Assembly: GCF_021298855.1 (NCBI RefSeq)
Contig: NZ_JAJTHI010000010.1
Location: 186,001-250,000 of the forward strand
Direction of reading: 5' to 3'
Length of the DNA stretch: 64,000 nt
Source of the DNA: Gemmatimonas sp.
GTDB taxonomy: Bacteria > Gemmatimonadota > Gemmatimonadetes > Gemmatimonadales > Gemmatimonadaceae
The position numbers were made by a program, and so were the translations under genes. Shown in pieces: positions 49,901 to 58,395 of the stretch. The notes under the pieces were generated by a model. It searched no databases. It worked only from the letters and a program-made list of their open reading frames with translations, and was not told where the DNA came from. How positions within the stretch are numbered: position 1 is the first letter of the stretch; every line of letters starts with the position of its first letter.

Positions 49901-50076
49901 TAGTCGATGGTGGGCAGGTCGCTCACGGCCAGCCGTTGATATGCCACCGCTCCGAAAATCAGGATCGCCGTCATGACCAGCGTGGTCATGATGGGACGGC
50001 GGATCCAGATCTCGCTGAGATTGGCGTTGCCCGTGACTTCAGGCGGCACGTCGTTCACCGGGTGCTGCTGACTCAT
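46909..50076 (-). CDS. RND multidrug efflux permease, AcrB/MdtB class
   Basis: 1055-aa inner-membrane RND pump of the hydrophobe/amphiphile efflux type. It starts [31 protein letters not shown] and continues [47 protein letters not shown], typical of MdtB/MdtC. The proton-relay helix reads [27 protein letters not shown] (Asp-Asp) and the helix 10 region has [15 protein letters not shown] with the conserved Lys-Asn. There are twelve helices and two large periplasmic loops. Start ATG 50074-50076 overlaps the stop of the adaptor gene as ATGA. Substrates are unknown. There is no outer-membrane factor in the operon. Confidence 0.97.
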   Translation of the reverse strand: [1055 protein letters not shown]

Positions 50077-51326
50077 CGTGTGGGTCCTCCCTGGCCTCCC
50101 GAACCACCGGGCGCCTGTCCGTTCGCGCCCTGACTGCGGGCCGAGCCGTTGCGAGCGCGGCCGCCGCCCGCGCCCGCCGCGCCGGCCGGCTTGCGCAGCT
50201 GAACCGGCGCCCCGTCGCGGAGCCGGGCCTGTCCCTCCGTGATGACCGTTTCGCCACCCGTGAGCCCGCTGTCGATTTTGACCAGCGCACCGGCGGCGCG
50301 TCCCACCTTGACGGTCTGGCGCTTGGCCTTGCCCTCCTCGAGCAGATACACGAAGGTGCTCGTGCCGGAGGTAACCACCGCCTCCGACGGCAGGGTAATG
50401 GCGTTCTCGTCCACACTGAGCTGCAGCTGGACCGTCACGAACTGCCCGGGCCAGAGGCTGCGATCGGCATTCGGCACGCTGGCTTTCAGCAACACCGAGC
50501 CTGTGGACCGGTCCACCTGATTATCGATGAACGTGAGCTGCCCCGTGATGCTGCGCGTGCTGTCAGCGCCGCCCGGAAGGACGCGCACGGCGAGGGCCCG
50601 GTCGAGCCCCGCCCGGCGGCGCAGCTCCTCGAAGTCGCGCTCGGGAACCGGGAAGCGCACGAGGACCGGCCGCAGTTCGTTGATGGTGACGAGCTGATCG
50701 GCGGAGGCTCGCACGAGCGAGCCGCCCTTGAACAGCAACTGGCCCGTACGCCCGGAGATGGGGGCGCGCACCGTCGTGTTCTCGAGGTCGAGGCGTGCCC
50801 GCTCGAGCGACGCGCGACCGGCCGCCACGGTGGCCGCCAGCGCCGAGGCTTCGGCAAAGGCCTGGTCAAGCTGCTGCTTGGTGACGTACCCGTCCTTGGC
50901 CAGGGTGGCGAACCGCACGGAGTCGCTGCGCGCGCGCGCCAGGGTGGCGTCGTCCCGCGCCACCGTGCTCTCCAGCCGGTCCACCTCAGCGCGGAAGGGG
51001 CGCGGATCGATCTGGAAGAGCACCTGCCCTTCGCGCACCTCATCCCCCTCCGCGATGGCAACACGCGTGAGCTGCCCCGACACCAGCGACTGAACCGCGA
51101 CCGTGCGATTGGGCTCCACCTGCCCGCTGGCCGTGACCACGTAGGGGAGGGGGGCGGCCTTGGTCGTCGTCACCGAGACCGTGGGAACAGGCCGCTGCGG
51201 CCGCGCCGGCTCCTTGCAGGCCGCCAGCGAACTGAGCAGGAGCACCGTCGCCACGGTGGCGACGGCGTGACGACGCGGGAGGGAGCGCTGCCGGACCGAA
51301 GCCCTCAGCGTGACAATTGCGGACAT
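50073..51326 (-). CDS. RND periplasmic adaptor (membrane fusion) lipoprotein
   Basis: 417 aa HlyD/MdtA-type adaptor. The N-terminus ends in VATVLLLSSLAACKEP, a good lipobox (LAAC). The body has VVTASGQVEPNRTVAVQSLVSGQLTRVAIAEGDEVREGQVLFQIDPRPF (barrel-sandwich hybrid, first half), an alpha-hairpin (EVDRLESTVARDDATLARARSD), LDLENTTVRAPISGRTGQLLFKGGSLVRAS (second half) and a beta-barrel plus membrane-proximal domain (LPSEAVVTSGTSTFVYLLEEGKAKRQTVKVG). The C-terminus is a Gly/Ala-rich tail (AGAGGGRARNGSARSQGANG), likely disordered. Role: links the pump to an outer-membrane duct. It is translationally coupled to the permease. Confidence 0.95.
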   Translation of the reverse strand: MSAIVTLRASVRQRSLPRRHAVATVATVLLLSSLAACKEPARPQRPVPTVSVTTTKAAPLPYVVTASGQVEPNRTVAVQSLVSGQLTRVAIAEGDEVREGQVLFQIDPRPFRAEVDRLESTVARDDATLARARSDSVRFATLAKDGYVTKQQLDQAFAEASALAATVAAGRASLERARLDLENTTVRAPISGRTGQLLFKGGSLVRASADQLVTINELRPVLVRFPVPERDFEELRRRAGLDRALAVRVLPGGADSTRSITGQLTFIDNQVDRSTGSVLLKASVPNADRSLWPGQFVTVQLQLSVDENAITLPSEAVVTSGTSTFVYLLEEGKAKRQTVKVGRAAGALVKIDSGLTGGETVITEGQARLRDGAPVQLRKPAGAAGAGGGRARNGSARSQGANGQAPGGSGGQGGPTR

Positions 51327-51455
51327 TCGCGGGGCGAACGGCAGGAGAAGGGCGCGCGGCCCCCCGCCCTCGGACGGGGTGCGCGTGTATGGACTGCTGA
51401 TTCTACGTCAGCACAGTCTCCAGCGTTGCCGCACCGGGCCCAGCCGTCTCGTCCG

Positions 51456-52598
51456 TCAGAGCACCACCGTGCGGGTGAGCCGCTCCCGGGGCGCGAAACG
51501 CCCCACGCCCGATCGGGCGGGAAGCCCCCGCAGGTCGCGCACTTCGATCTCCACCTCGCGCAGGCGCTCCTGCAGACGCCGCCCCATTTCCTCCAAGGCG
51601 CGCGGCATGGCGTCGCCGTCGAACTCGAGCTGGCGGCCATTGAGGCGCACGCGTGCTCGCGCCCCATCGCGCTCGAACTCGAACCATTGCGGCTCGCCCG
51701 TGCGCGGGGCATCGCTGATCGCCTCCACGGTCACGGTGACGTCGCGTAGCCGTCCGGCCGACCATACCCGCAGCGCGACGGTCTTCCCCGGCTCGACCTG
51801 CTGCACGGTGCGCACGAAGCGGTCAACGCGGGCCGACGCGGCCGGCACGTCGTCGACATCCTCACGCGGCACCCGGACATCCACGCCGTTCACGAACGCG
51901 ATGCGTTCCCCTTCGACGAGGCCGGCCTTGTCGGCTCCGCTGCCGCCGGTGACGCTGCTGACGAAGAGCCCGAGGGTATCGCGAGCATGCCCCGTCCCGC
52001 CGATCCGCACACCGATCATGCCGCGCGGCCCACTGCGCGGACGCGTCTCGGTGTGCTCACCCGACGCACGCGCGCGCCGCGGCGCTTCGCCCCCGGGCGC
52101 GTTGGCACGCTCCAGCTGGGCCACCGACGTGGCCTTGACCGTCAGCGCGCGCGTGGCGGAGCCCTGACGCACCCGGAGACGCACGTCGTCGCCCGGCTTC
52201 ACGGTGGCCATGGTACGCTGCAGCCGACGCTGGGCGAGCCCCGCGAGCGCCGGATCCTCGAGGTCAATCGATGAGACCCGCAGACTGACGCCATTGATCT
52301 CGGTGATTTGATCGCCAGCCACGAGCCCCGCGGTCTCGGCCGGACTGTTGGGCTCGACCGATTCCACGCGCACCCCCAGGCTGTCGGCGCGGCTGCTGGC
52401 GGCAAGCACCACGCCCAGGACGGCGCGGTTCACCACCGGACCGCGCATGACGGTAACGACCCCGGGCCCACGCAGGATGCGCACGTCGCGCTCCTCGGGT
52501 TCCTGCGCCTGGCAGGGACGGGTCAGGGTCACGGTGAGTGCGCCGGCGGCGACCACGGCCGCCGCGGCGCAGGCGCGCGCAGAGAAGGGAAGGAGCAT
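51456..52598 (-). CDS. Secreted double-PDZ protein without a protease domain
   Basis: 380 aa with a signal peptide (ACAAAAVVAAGALTVTLTRPCQA). Two PDZ domains are visible: residues about 60-160 (LGVVLAASSRADSLGVRVESVEPNSPAETAGLVAGDQITEINGV) and about 190-290 (IGVRIGGTGHARDTLGLFVSSVTGGSGADKAGLVEGERIAFVNGV). The C-terminal 70 residues are charged and helical (MPRALEEMGRRLQERLREVEIEVRDL). No GNSGG serine-protease domain precedes them, so it is not a DegP enzyme. It is probably a periplasmic scaffold or a sensor that binds protein C-termini. GAGG lies about 8 nt before the ATG. It is downstream of leuS and may be read through from it. Confidence 0.85.
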   Translation of the reverse strand: MLLPFSARACAAAAVVAAGALTVTLTRPCQAQEPEERDVRILRGPGVVTVMRGPVVNRAVLGVVLAASSRADSLGVRVESVEPNSPAETAGLVAGDQITEINGVSLRVSSIDLEDPALAGLAQRRLQRTMATVKPGDDVRLRVRQGSATRALTVKATSVAQLERANAPGGEAPRRARASGEHTETRPRSGPRGMIGVRIGGTGHARDTLGLFVSSVTGGSGADKAGLVEGERIAFVNGVDVRVPREDVDDVPAASARVDRFVRTVQQVEPGKTVALRVWSAGRLRDVTVTVEAISDAPRTGEPQWFEFERDGARARVRLNGRQLEFDGDAMPRALEEMGRRLQERLREVEIEVRDLRGLPARSGVGRFAPRERLTRTVVL

Positions 52599-52667
52599 CG
52601 GCAGAGCCTCGGTAAGGTGTTCGCGAGGTCTGACACCCCCGTTGTCGGCAGGGTTTCCGCAGCAGGC

Positions 52668-52694
52668 GGGGACGCCGGTGCGGCGGCGTTCCCC
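52668..52694 (-). terminator. Hairpin downstream of leuS
   Basis: Arms 52668-52677 (GGGGACGCCG) and 52684-52694 (CGGCGTTCCCC), about 10 bp with one bulge. No T-tract on the minus strand. It may be a weak terminator between leuS and the PDZ gene. Confidence 0.35.
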
Positions 52695-52700
52695 ACCCGC

Positions 52701-55133
52701 CTACACGACGAGGTTGAGGAGTCGCTTGGGCACGAACACCACCTTCTTCGGTTCCCCCGTCACGAACTTGGCGACGGCCTCGTCCGCGCGGGCGAGCGCC
52801 AGGGCCTCCGCCTGCCCAATCGCCGCCGGCACCCGCAGCTTGCCCCGGACCTTGCCGTTCACCTGCACGACCAGATCGACCTCGTCGTCCACGAGCAACG
52901 CCGGATCGTAGGTCGGCCAGCCCCCGTCGAACACACTCGTGGAGTGCCCGAGGGCCTCCCAGCACTCCTCGGCCAGGTGCGGCGCAAAGGGCGCCGCGAG
53001 TTGCACGAGCGGCCGCACCTCGTCGCGGTGCGGCGTGCGTTCGCCACGACGCACCGCGTTCAGGTACTCCATCATCGCCGCGATGGCCGTGTTGTAGCCC
53101 AGGTTCGCCGTATCCTCGCCCACCTTCTTGATGGTGCGGTGCAGCTTGCGCCGCACCTCGACGTCGGGCGTGCCCTCGCCGGAGGCATCGCGCGCCGACG
53201 CCCACAGGCGATCGAGGAAGCGACGCACACCGCTGATCCCCTGATCGCGGAAATCGCCGCCTTCCTCGTAGGGCCCGAGGAACATGAGATACATGCGGAA
53301 CGCATCGGCGCCCCACTCCTCCATGTACACGTCGGGGTTGATCACGTTGCCCTTGGACTTGGACATCTTCGCGCCTTCGCGGATGATCATGCCGTGCGCG
53401 CGGAAGCGCGTGAACGGCTCCTCGAAGTCGATGTGCCCCCCGTCCTTCATCACCATCGTGATGAAGCGCGAGTAGAGCAGATGCAGGACGGCGTGCTCGT
53501 TGCCGCCGATGTACGAGTTCACGGGCAGCCACGTCGTCGTGCGCTCACGATCGAACGGCACATCGTCGCGCGTGGCGCTCGGATACCGCAGGAAATACCA
53601 GGCGCTGTCGAGGAAGGTGTCGCTCACGTCGGTTTCGCGACGCGCCGGCCGGCCGCACGTGGGGCACGGCACGCGATACCACTCCTCGTGCCGGGCCAGC
53701 GGCGAGATGCCGCTGTCGTCGGGCTTGAAGTCGGCGATGAACGGCAGCTCGACGGGCAGCTGGTCCTCCGGCACGGGCACCGCGCCGCAGTCATCGCAGT
53801 AGATGATCGGAATGGGCGGACCCCAGTAGCGCTGCCGCGAGATGCACCAGTCGTGCAGGCGATAGTTGGTGACCGGCGTGGCGTGCCCCTGTTCGGCCAG
53901 CCACGCGGTGACCGCGCGCCTGGCGTCCTGCACCGGGAGGCCGTCGAACGCCCCCGAGTTCACGAGACGACCATGGTCATCGTCGGTGTAGGCGGCGTCA
54001 CCCAGCGGCGTGTCGGCCTGATCGTCGGGGCCGGCGACCACGCGCACGATCGGCAGGGTGAACCGCTGCGCGAACTCGAAGTCACGTTCGTCGTGTCCGG
54101 GCACGGCCATGATCGCGCCGGTGCCGTACTCCATGAGCACGTAATCGGCGATCCAGACGGGGATCTGCTGCCCCGTGGCGGGGTTGACGGCGTACGCCCC
54201 GGTGAACACCCCGGTCTTGTCCTTCGTGCTCTTGCGGGAGATGAGGTCCTGCTTCTTGGTCGCCTCCTGGTACGCACGCACGGCGTCACGCTGCATATCG
54301 CGCGTGAGTGTGGCCACCAGGGGATGCTCGGGCGCGAGCACGAGATAGGTGGCGCCGTAGATCGTGTCGGCGCGCGTGGTGAACACCGTCACGCGCTCGT
54401 CGTGACCGGCCAGGGCGAAGGTGAGCTGCGCGCCCTCCGACTTGCCGATCCAGTTGCGCTGCGCCTGCTTGGTGATGGCCGACCAGTCGAGCCAGTCGAG
54501 GTTGGCCAGCAATCGCGGCGCATACTCGGAGATCTTGAAGAACCACTGCTCGAGGAAGCGCTGCTCCACGGTGGTCCCGCAGCGCTCACACTGGCCGTCC
54601 TCCACCTGCTCGTTGGCGAGCACGGTCTTGCACGACGGGCACCAGTTCACGGCGGCGGCCTTCTTGTACGCAAGCCCCTGCTTGTGGAGCTGGAGGAAGA
54701 CCCACTGCGTCCACTTGTAGTAATCGGGACGCGAGGTGTCGACCTTCTGGTTCCAATCCACCATGAAGCCGGCGCGCCCGAGCTGTCGCGTGAAGTTGGC
54801 GACGTTCTTCGGCGTGAGCTCCATGGGGTGCGCCCCGATCTTGAGCGCGTAATTCTCGGAGTGGATGCCGAAGGCATCGAAGCCGAGGGGCTGGAACACG
54901 TCGTGTCCCATGAGCCGATGGAAGCGCGCGGAGATGTCGCTGCCGGTGAAGGCGAAGAGGTTCCCCACGTGCAGCCCTTCGGCGCTCGGGTAGGGGAACA
55001 TCATCAGCGCGTAGAACGGGCGCGTGGGGTTCTCGAGGTGCGCGGTGTTGGTGCCGCGTTCGGCCCACCGCTGCTGCCACTTCGATTCGACGGTGGCGGG
55101 AACGTATGGAGTCGGGGCGTCGTGTTCGGACAT
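52701..55133 (-). CDS. leuS: Leucyl-tRNA synthetase
   Basis: 810-aa class I synthetase charging tRNA-Leu. The HIGH motif reads HVGN in MMFPYPSAEGLHVGNLFAF and KMSKS is intact in GAKMSKSKGNVINPD. Zinc knuckles: NWCPSCKTVLANEQ...CERCG and a second set (YCDDCGAVPVPE; VPCPTCGRP) near the editing domain. The editing CP1 domain has FTTRADTIYGATYLVLAPEHPLV with the threonine-rich FTTRADT motif. DTFLDSAWYFLRY and the C-terminal VNGKVRGKL complete the signature. Length matches bacterial LeuRS. The start ATG 55131-55133 is preceded by TAGTTT at 6 nt, implying a leaderless mRNA. Confidence 0.98.
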   Translation of the reverse strand: MSEHDAPTPYVPATVESKWQQRWAERGTNTAHLENPTRPFYALMMFPYPSAEGLHVGNLFAFTGSDISARFHRLMGHDVFQPLGFDAFGIHSENYALKIGAHPMELTPKNVANFTRQLGRAGFMVDWNQKVDTSRPDYYKWTQWVFLQLHKQGLAYKKAAAVNWCPSCKTVLANEQVEDGQCERCGTTVEQRFLEQWFFKISEYAPRLLANLDWLDWSAITKQAQRNWIGKSEGAQLTFALAGHDERVTVFTTRADTIYGATYLVLAPEHPLVATLTRDMQRDAVRAYQEATKKQDLISRKSTKDKTGVFTGAYAVNPATGQQIPVWIADYVLMEYGTGAIMAVPGHDERDFEFAQRFTLPIVRVVAGPDDQADTPLGDAAYTDDDHGRLVNSGAFDGLPVQDARRAVTAWLAEQGHATPVTNYRLHDWCISRQRYWGPPIPIIYCDDCGAVPVPEDQLPVELPFIADFKPDDSGISPLARHEEWYRVPCPTCGRPARRETDVSDTFLDSAWYFLRYPSATRDDVPFDRERTTTWLPVNSYIGGNEHAVLHLLYSRFITMVMKDGGHIDFEEPFTRFRAHGMIIREGAKMSKSKGNVINPDVYMEEWGADAFRMYLMFLGPYEEGGDFRDQGISGVRRFLDRLWASARDASGEGTPDVEVRRKLHRTIKKVGEDTANLGYNTAIAAMMEYLNAVRRGERTPHRDEVRPLVQLAAPFAPHLAEECWEALGHSTSVFDGGWPTYDPALLVDDEVDLVVQVNGKVRGKLRVPAAIGQAEALALARADEAVAKFVTGEPKKVVFVPKRLLNLVV

Positions 55134-55139
55134 GCCGAT

Positions 55140-55145
55140 AAACTA
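55140..55145 (-). promoter_or_regulatory. Putative -10 box of leuS (leaderless type)
   Basis: TAGTTT on the minus strand, 6 nt (ATCGGC), then ATG. No -35-like hexamer 17 bp upstream. Confidence 0.5.
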
Positions 55146-55173
55146 ATGGGTGCAGGAGCGAGCGACGCCGCGA

Positions 55174-56211
55174 CTAGCGGCGGAACAGCGAGGCCGCCGC
55201 TTCGAGCCGCGCCCCGCGCTCGTCGCACACCGCGAACCGGCCGCCGGAGTACAGCGTCGCGCCGCCGAAGTCGCCGGCCTTGGTTACGGCGTAGAACTCG
55301 AGGTCGAAGCGCGGGCGCCCCCCGGGGCCCAGGAGGCGCGCTTCCGTCATGGCCACCACGCGCTCCAGTGCCTTGAGGCACGCCTGCTGCGGCGGCGCCC
55401 CCTGTCGCATGAACTCCACCACGAGGAACGCGCCACAGGTCTTGATGTTCGCCTCACCGCGACCCGTGCTGCCGGCCGCGCCGACGGTGTTGTCGCAGTA
55501 CTGCCCGGCACCCACGATCGGCGAGTCGCCGATCCGCCCGGGCACCTTCCACGCCATGCCGCTGGTGGTCGTGACCGATCCGATGTCCCCGGCGGCGTTC
55601 ACGGCATTCATGTTGATCGTGCCGGTCGTGAACTTGATGCGGATGTCGTCGCTGTGGTCCAGCCACGCATCGTTGGGGTTGAGCCGTGACTTCCACCGCA
55701 TCCAGTCCTGCCGCGACTTGTCGGTGAGCAGGTTCTGCTCCTTGAACCCCATCGCCCGGGCGAACCGCCCGGCGCCCTCGCCCACCAGCATCACGTGGTC
55801 GGTATAGTCCATCACGGCCTTGGCCACGAGCGACGGGGTGGCAATCCCTTCCAGGCAGGCCACCGCACCGGCGCGCCGCGTCGGTCCGTGCATGCAGGAG
55901 GCGTCGAGTTGCACAACCCCTTCCTCATTGGGCAGCCCGCCCAGTCCGACCGACTGGTCGTCGGGATCGAGCTCCTGGATGTTGACCCCGGCAATGGCGG
56001 CGTCGAGCGGGTCCTCACCGGCCACCATCCGATCGTAGGCTACCTGGACGCCACGAATCCCGTTGGACGACGAGACCACACACGGACGCCCGCGGAACGG
56101 CGTGCCAGCGACGGGCGCCGGGGCCTCCCAGGCGCCCGGCAGCCGGGGAAGAAACCCAGCCGCAGACAGCGCAGCCGAACGCTCGAGGAATTCACGGCGG
56201 GACCAGGACAT
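55174..56211 (-). CDS. Tat-exported glycosylasparaginase-type Ntn-hydrolase
   Basis: 345 aa. The start ATG 56209-56211 (GGAG 8 nt upstream) gives MSWSRREFLERSAALSAAGFL, a twin-arginine signal (S-R-R-E-F-L). The mature part has VVSSSNGIRGVQVAYDRM, GEDPLDAAIAGVNIQELDPDDQSVGLGGLPNEEGVVQLDAS and the cleavage/active region DIGSVTTTSGMAWKVPGR followed by GDSPIVGAGQYCDN. The first Thr of that TTT is the expected autoproteolysis nucleophile of N4-(beta-N-acetylglucosaminyl)-L-asparaginases, which hydrolyse GlcNAc-Asn links. A role in glycopeptide or asparagine scavenging outside the cytoplasm is inferred. It precedes leuS in the same direction, with 41 bp before the leuS stop side begins. Confidence 0.92.
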   Translation of the reverse strand: MSWSRREFLERSAALSAAGFLPRLPGAWEAPAPVAGTPFRGRPCVVSSSNGIRGVQVAYDRMVAGEDPLDAAIAGVNIQELDPDDQSVGLGGLPNEEGVVQLDASCMHGPTRRAGAVACLEGIATPSLVAKAVMDYTDHVMLVGEGAGRFARAMGFKEQNLLTDKSRQDWMRWKSRLNPNDAWLDHSDDIRIKFTTGTINMNAVNAAGDIGSVTTTSGMAWKVPGRIGDSPIVGAGQYCDNTVGAAGSTGRGEANIKTCGAFLVVEFMRQGAPPQQACLKALERVVAMTEARLLGPGGRPRFDLEFYAVTKAGDFGGATLYSGGRFAVCDERGARLEAAASLFRR

Positions 56212-56368
56212 GGCGAGGCTCCGGAACAGGGGCGGCATGCAGCGTGGTATGTACCCTGCCGACGTTAGTCGAATCGGGTGGCCGAGGCGAGAGTCGATCG
56301 CCTCCGTCTGCGTCCCGACGGCCGGGGCCCACCGCCCCGCCACTCTCACCGCCCCACCCCCAGCCGCC

Positions 56369-58270
56369 ATGCCCACACCGGCCGAAATCGCCGATCAGCT
56401 GCGCGCCACCGCCTTTCTCGACGGCCTCAGCGACGCCCACCTCTGGAAGCTCTCCCGCCACGTGACGCCAACGGTTCTCGACGCCGACGCCACGATCTTC
56501 AACGAAGGGGAGCCGCGGCAGCGGTTTGCCGTGCTGTTGAGCGGTGCCGTGGCCATCGAAAAGGCGGCCGATGGGCGGACCATTCGCCTGGTGACCCTCG
56601 GTGCAGGCGAAGCGGTGGGGGAAGGGCTGCTGCTCGATGACAGCAATCATGGCACGTCGGCCCGCGTGATCATGCCGGGCCACGGCGTCATGATCACGCG
56701 GGCCCAGCTGGACGAGATCACCCGCGAAGCCCCCCAGTTGTACGCCGCGCTGGTCGCACGGGCGGCACGGGCCATCTCCGCCCGCCTCCGGCGCGCGGAC
56801 GCCACGCTGGTGGGTCGCGGCCGCACGCTGGGTTTCGGCGGCAATCGCACGCGGGTGGAGCACGACCTGCTGGGCGAGCGGGAGGTCCCATTCGAAGCAC
56901 TTTACGGCGTACAGACCCTGCGGGCGCTGGAGAACTTCCCCATCACGGGGATTCCGCTGCGGGAGTTTCCGGTGCTCATCGAGGCGCTGGCGGCGGTCAA
57001 GGAGGCCGCCGCGCAGACCAATCGCGAACTGGGACTGCTGGATGACATGACGGCAGATCTGATCGTGCGTGCGGCGCGCGAGATCCGGGCCGGCCGCCAT
57101 CACGAGCACTTTCTCGTGGACATGATCCAGGGCGGCGCCGGCACGAGCACCAACATGAACGCCAACGAAGTCATCGCCAACCGCGCGCTCGAACTGCGCA
57201 ACGAGGCGCGGGGCAGCTATCACGTGGTCAGTCCCAACGACCACGTGAACCTCTCGCAGTCCACCAATGACGTGTACCCCACGGCCGTGCGCCTCGCCCT
57301 GCACCGCAGCCTGGCAAGCTTCCGCGACGAGTTGGGGCGGCTGGCCGACGCCTTCGCCGAGAAGGGGCGTGAGTTCGCGCCGCTGCTGAAGATGGGGCGC
57401 ACCCAGATGCAGGATGCCGTGCCGATGACGTTGGGGCAGGAGTTCATGGCCTTTGCGACCACGCTGCGCGAGGATGTCGACCGGTTGGCCGAAGCGCAGG
57501 GACTCATCCGCGAGATCAACCTCGGTGCCACCGCCATCGGCACCGGCATCAATGCCCCACCCGGGTACGCCGAACTCGTGGCCGCGCACCTCACCGCCGT
57601 GTCCGGGGTGGCGGTCATCACGGCACCCGATCTCGTGGAGGCCACCAGCGACACGGGCGCGTTCGTGCAGCTGTCGGGCGTCATGAAGCGCACGGCGACC
57701 AAGCTCTCGAAGATCTGCAATGACTTGCGCCTGCTCTCCTCGGGGCCACGGGCCGGGTTTGGCGAGATCAACCTGCCGGCGATGCAACCGGGATCATCGA
57801 TCATGCCGGGCAAGGTCAACCCCGTGATCCCCGAGGTCGTGAATCAGGTGTGTTTCGACGTGATCGGCGGTGATGTGACCGTGACCATGGCGGCGGAAGC
57901 CGGGCAGTTGCAGCTCAACGCCTTCGAACCGGTGATCGCGTATCGGCTGCTCCGCGGCATCGACATGCTGCGCAACGCCTGCGCGGTGCTTCGCGAGCGA
58001 TGCGTGACCGGCATCACGCCGAACGCCGATCGGATGCGGCATTTTGTGGAGCACTCCATCGGTATCGTGACGGCCTTGGTGCCCGTGATCGGATACGAGC
58101 AGGCAACCGACGTGGCCCGCCATGCGCTCGCCAGCGGGCGGGGCGTGTTCGAGATTGTCCTCGAGCGCGCCCTCCTCTCGAGAGCGCAGCTCGACGCGAT
58201 TCTCGACCCCGACGCCATGACGGCACCGCGTTTCACGCAGGAGTTTGCGGCGGTTCGTCCCTCGCCGTGA
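56369..58270 (+). CDS. aspA: Fusion of a cyclic-nucleotide-binding-like domain to aspartate ammonia-lyase
   Basis: 633 aa from ATG 56369. Residues about 10-130 are a cNMP/CRP-type beta-roll: FLDGLSDAHLWKLSRHV, IFNEGEPRQRFAVLLSGAVAI, GEAVGEGLLLDDSNHGTSARV. In the phosphate-binding cassette the Gly-Glu is kept, but the usual Arg before the Thr/Ala run is His, so cAMP binding is doubtful. From about 155 the protein is aspartase: EHDLLGEREVPFEALYGVQTLRALENFPITG, GAGTSTNMNANEVIANRALEL, SPNDHVNLSQSTNDVYPTA and the fumarase/aspartase signature GSSIMPGKVNPVIPEVVNQV. It catalyses reversible deamination of aspartate to fumarate and ammonia. A normal aspartase is about 470 aa; the extra domain suggests allosteric control by a small ligand. 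Confidence 0.94.
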   Translation: MPTPAEIADQLRATAFLDGLSDAHLWKLSRHVTPTVLDADATIFNEGEPRQRFAVLLSGAVAIEKAADGRTIRLVTLGAGEAVGEGLLLDDSNHGTSARVIMPGHGVMITRAQLDEITREAPQLYAALVARAARAISARLRRADATLVGRGRTLGFGGNRTRVEHDLLGEREVPFEALYGVQTLRALENFPITGIPLREFPVLIEALAAVKEAAAQTNRELGLLDDMTADLIVRAAREIRAGRHHEHFLVDMIQGGAGTSTNMNANEVIANRALELRNEARGSYHVVSPNDHVNLSQSTNDVYPTAVRLALHRSLASFRDELGRLADAFAEKGREFAPLLKMGRTQMQDAVPMTLGQEFMAFATTLREDVDRLAEAQGLIREINLGATAIGTGINAPPGYAELVAAHLTAVSGVAVITAPDLVEATSDTGAFVQLSGVMKRTATKLSKICNDLRLLSSGPRAGFGEINLPAMQPGSSIMPGKVNPVIPEVVNQVCFDVIGGDVTVTMAAEAGQLQLNAFEPVIAYRLLRGIDMLRNACAVLRERCVTGITPNADRMRHFVEHSIGIVTALVPVIGYEQATDVARHALASGRGVFEIVLERALLSRAQLDAILDPDAMTAPRFTQEFAAVRPSP

Positions 58271-58395
58271 ACGGTGGCGGCGCGGTGATGCGGGGAACGT
58301 GAGCGGCGTCACCGATCCGGTGTGCGATGGCTGTGGCTGCAACGTGGTTGGCTCGTCCTTGAGCAAACATCACGTGTCCCTCCAGACCTGATTCG

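Noticed and set aside
52308-55376. A 1022-aa plus-strand gene opposite leuS
   Set aside because: A complete leucyl-tRNA synthetase with all motifs occupies the other strand; the antisense frame is a high-GC artefact.
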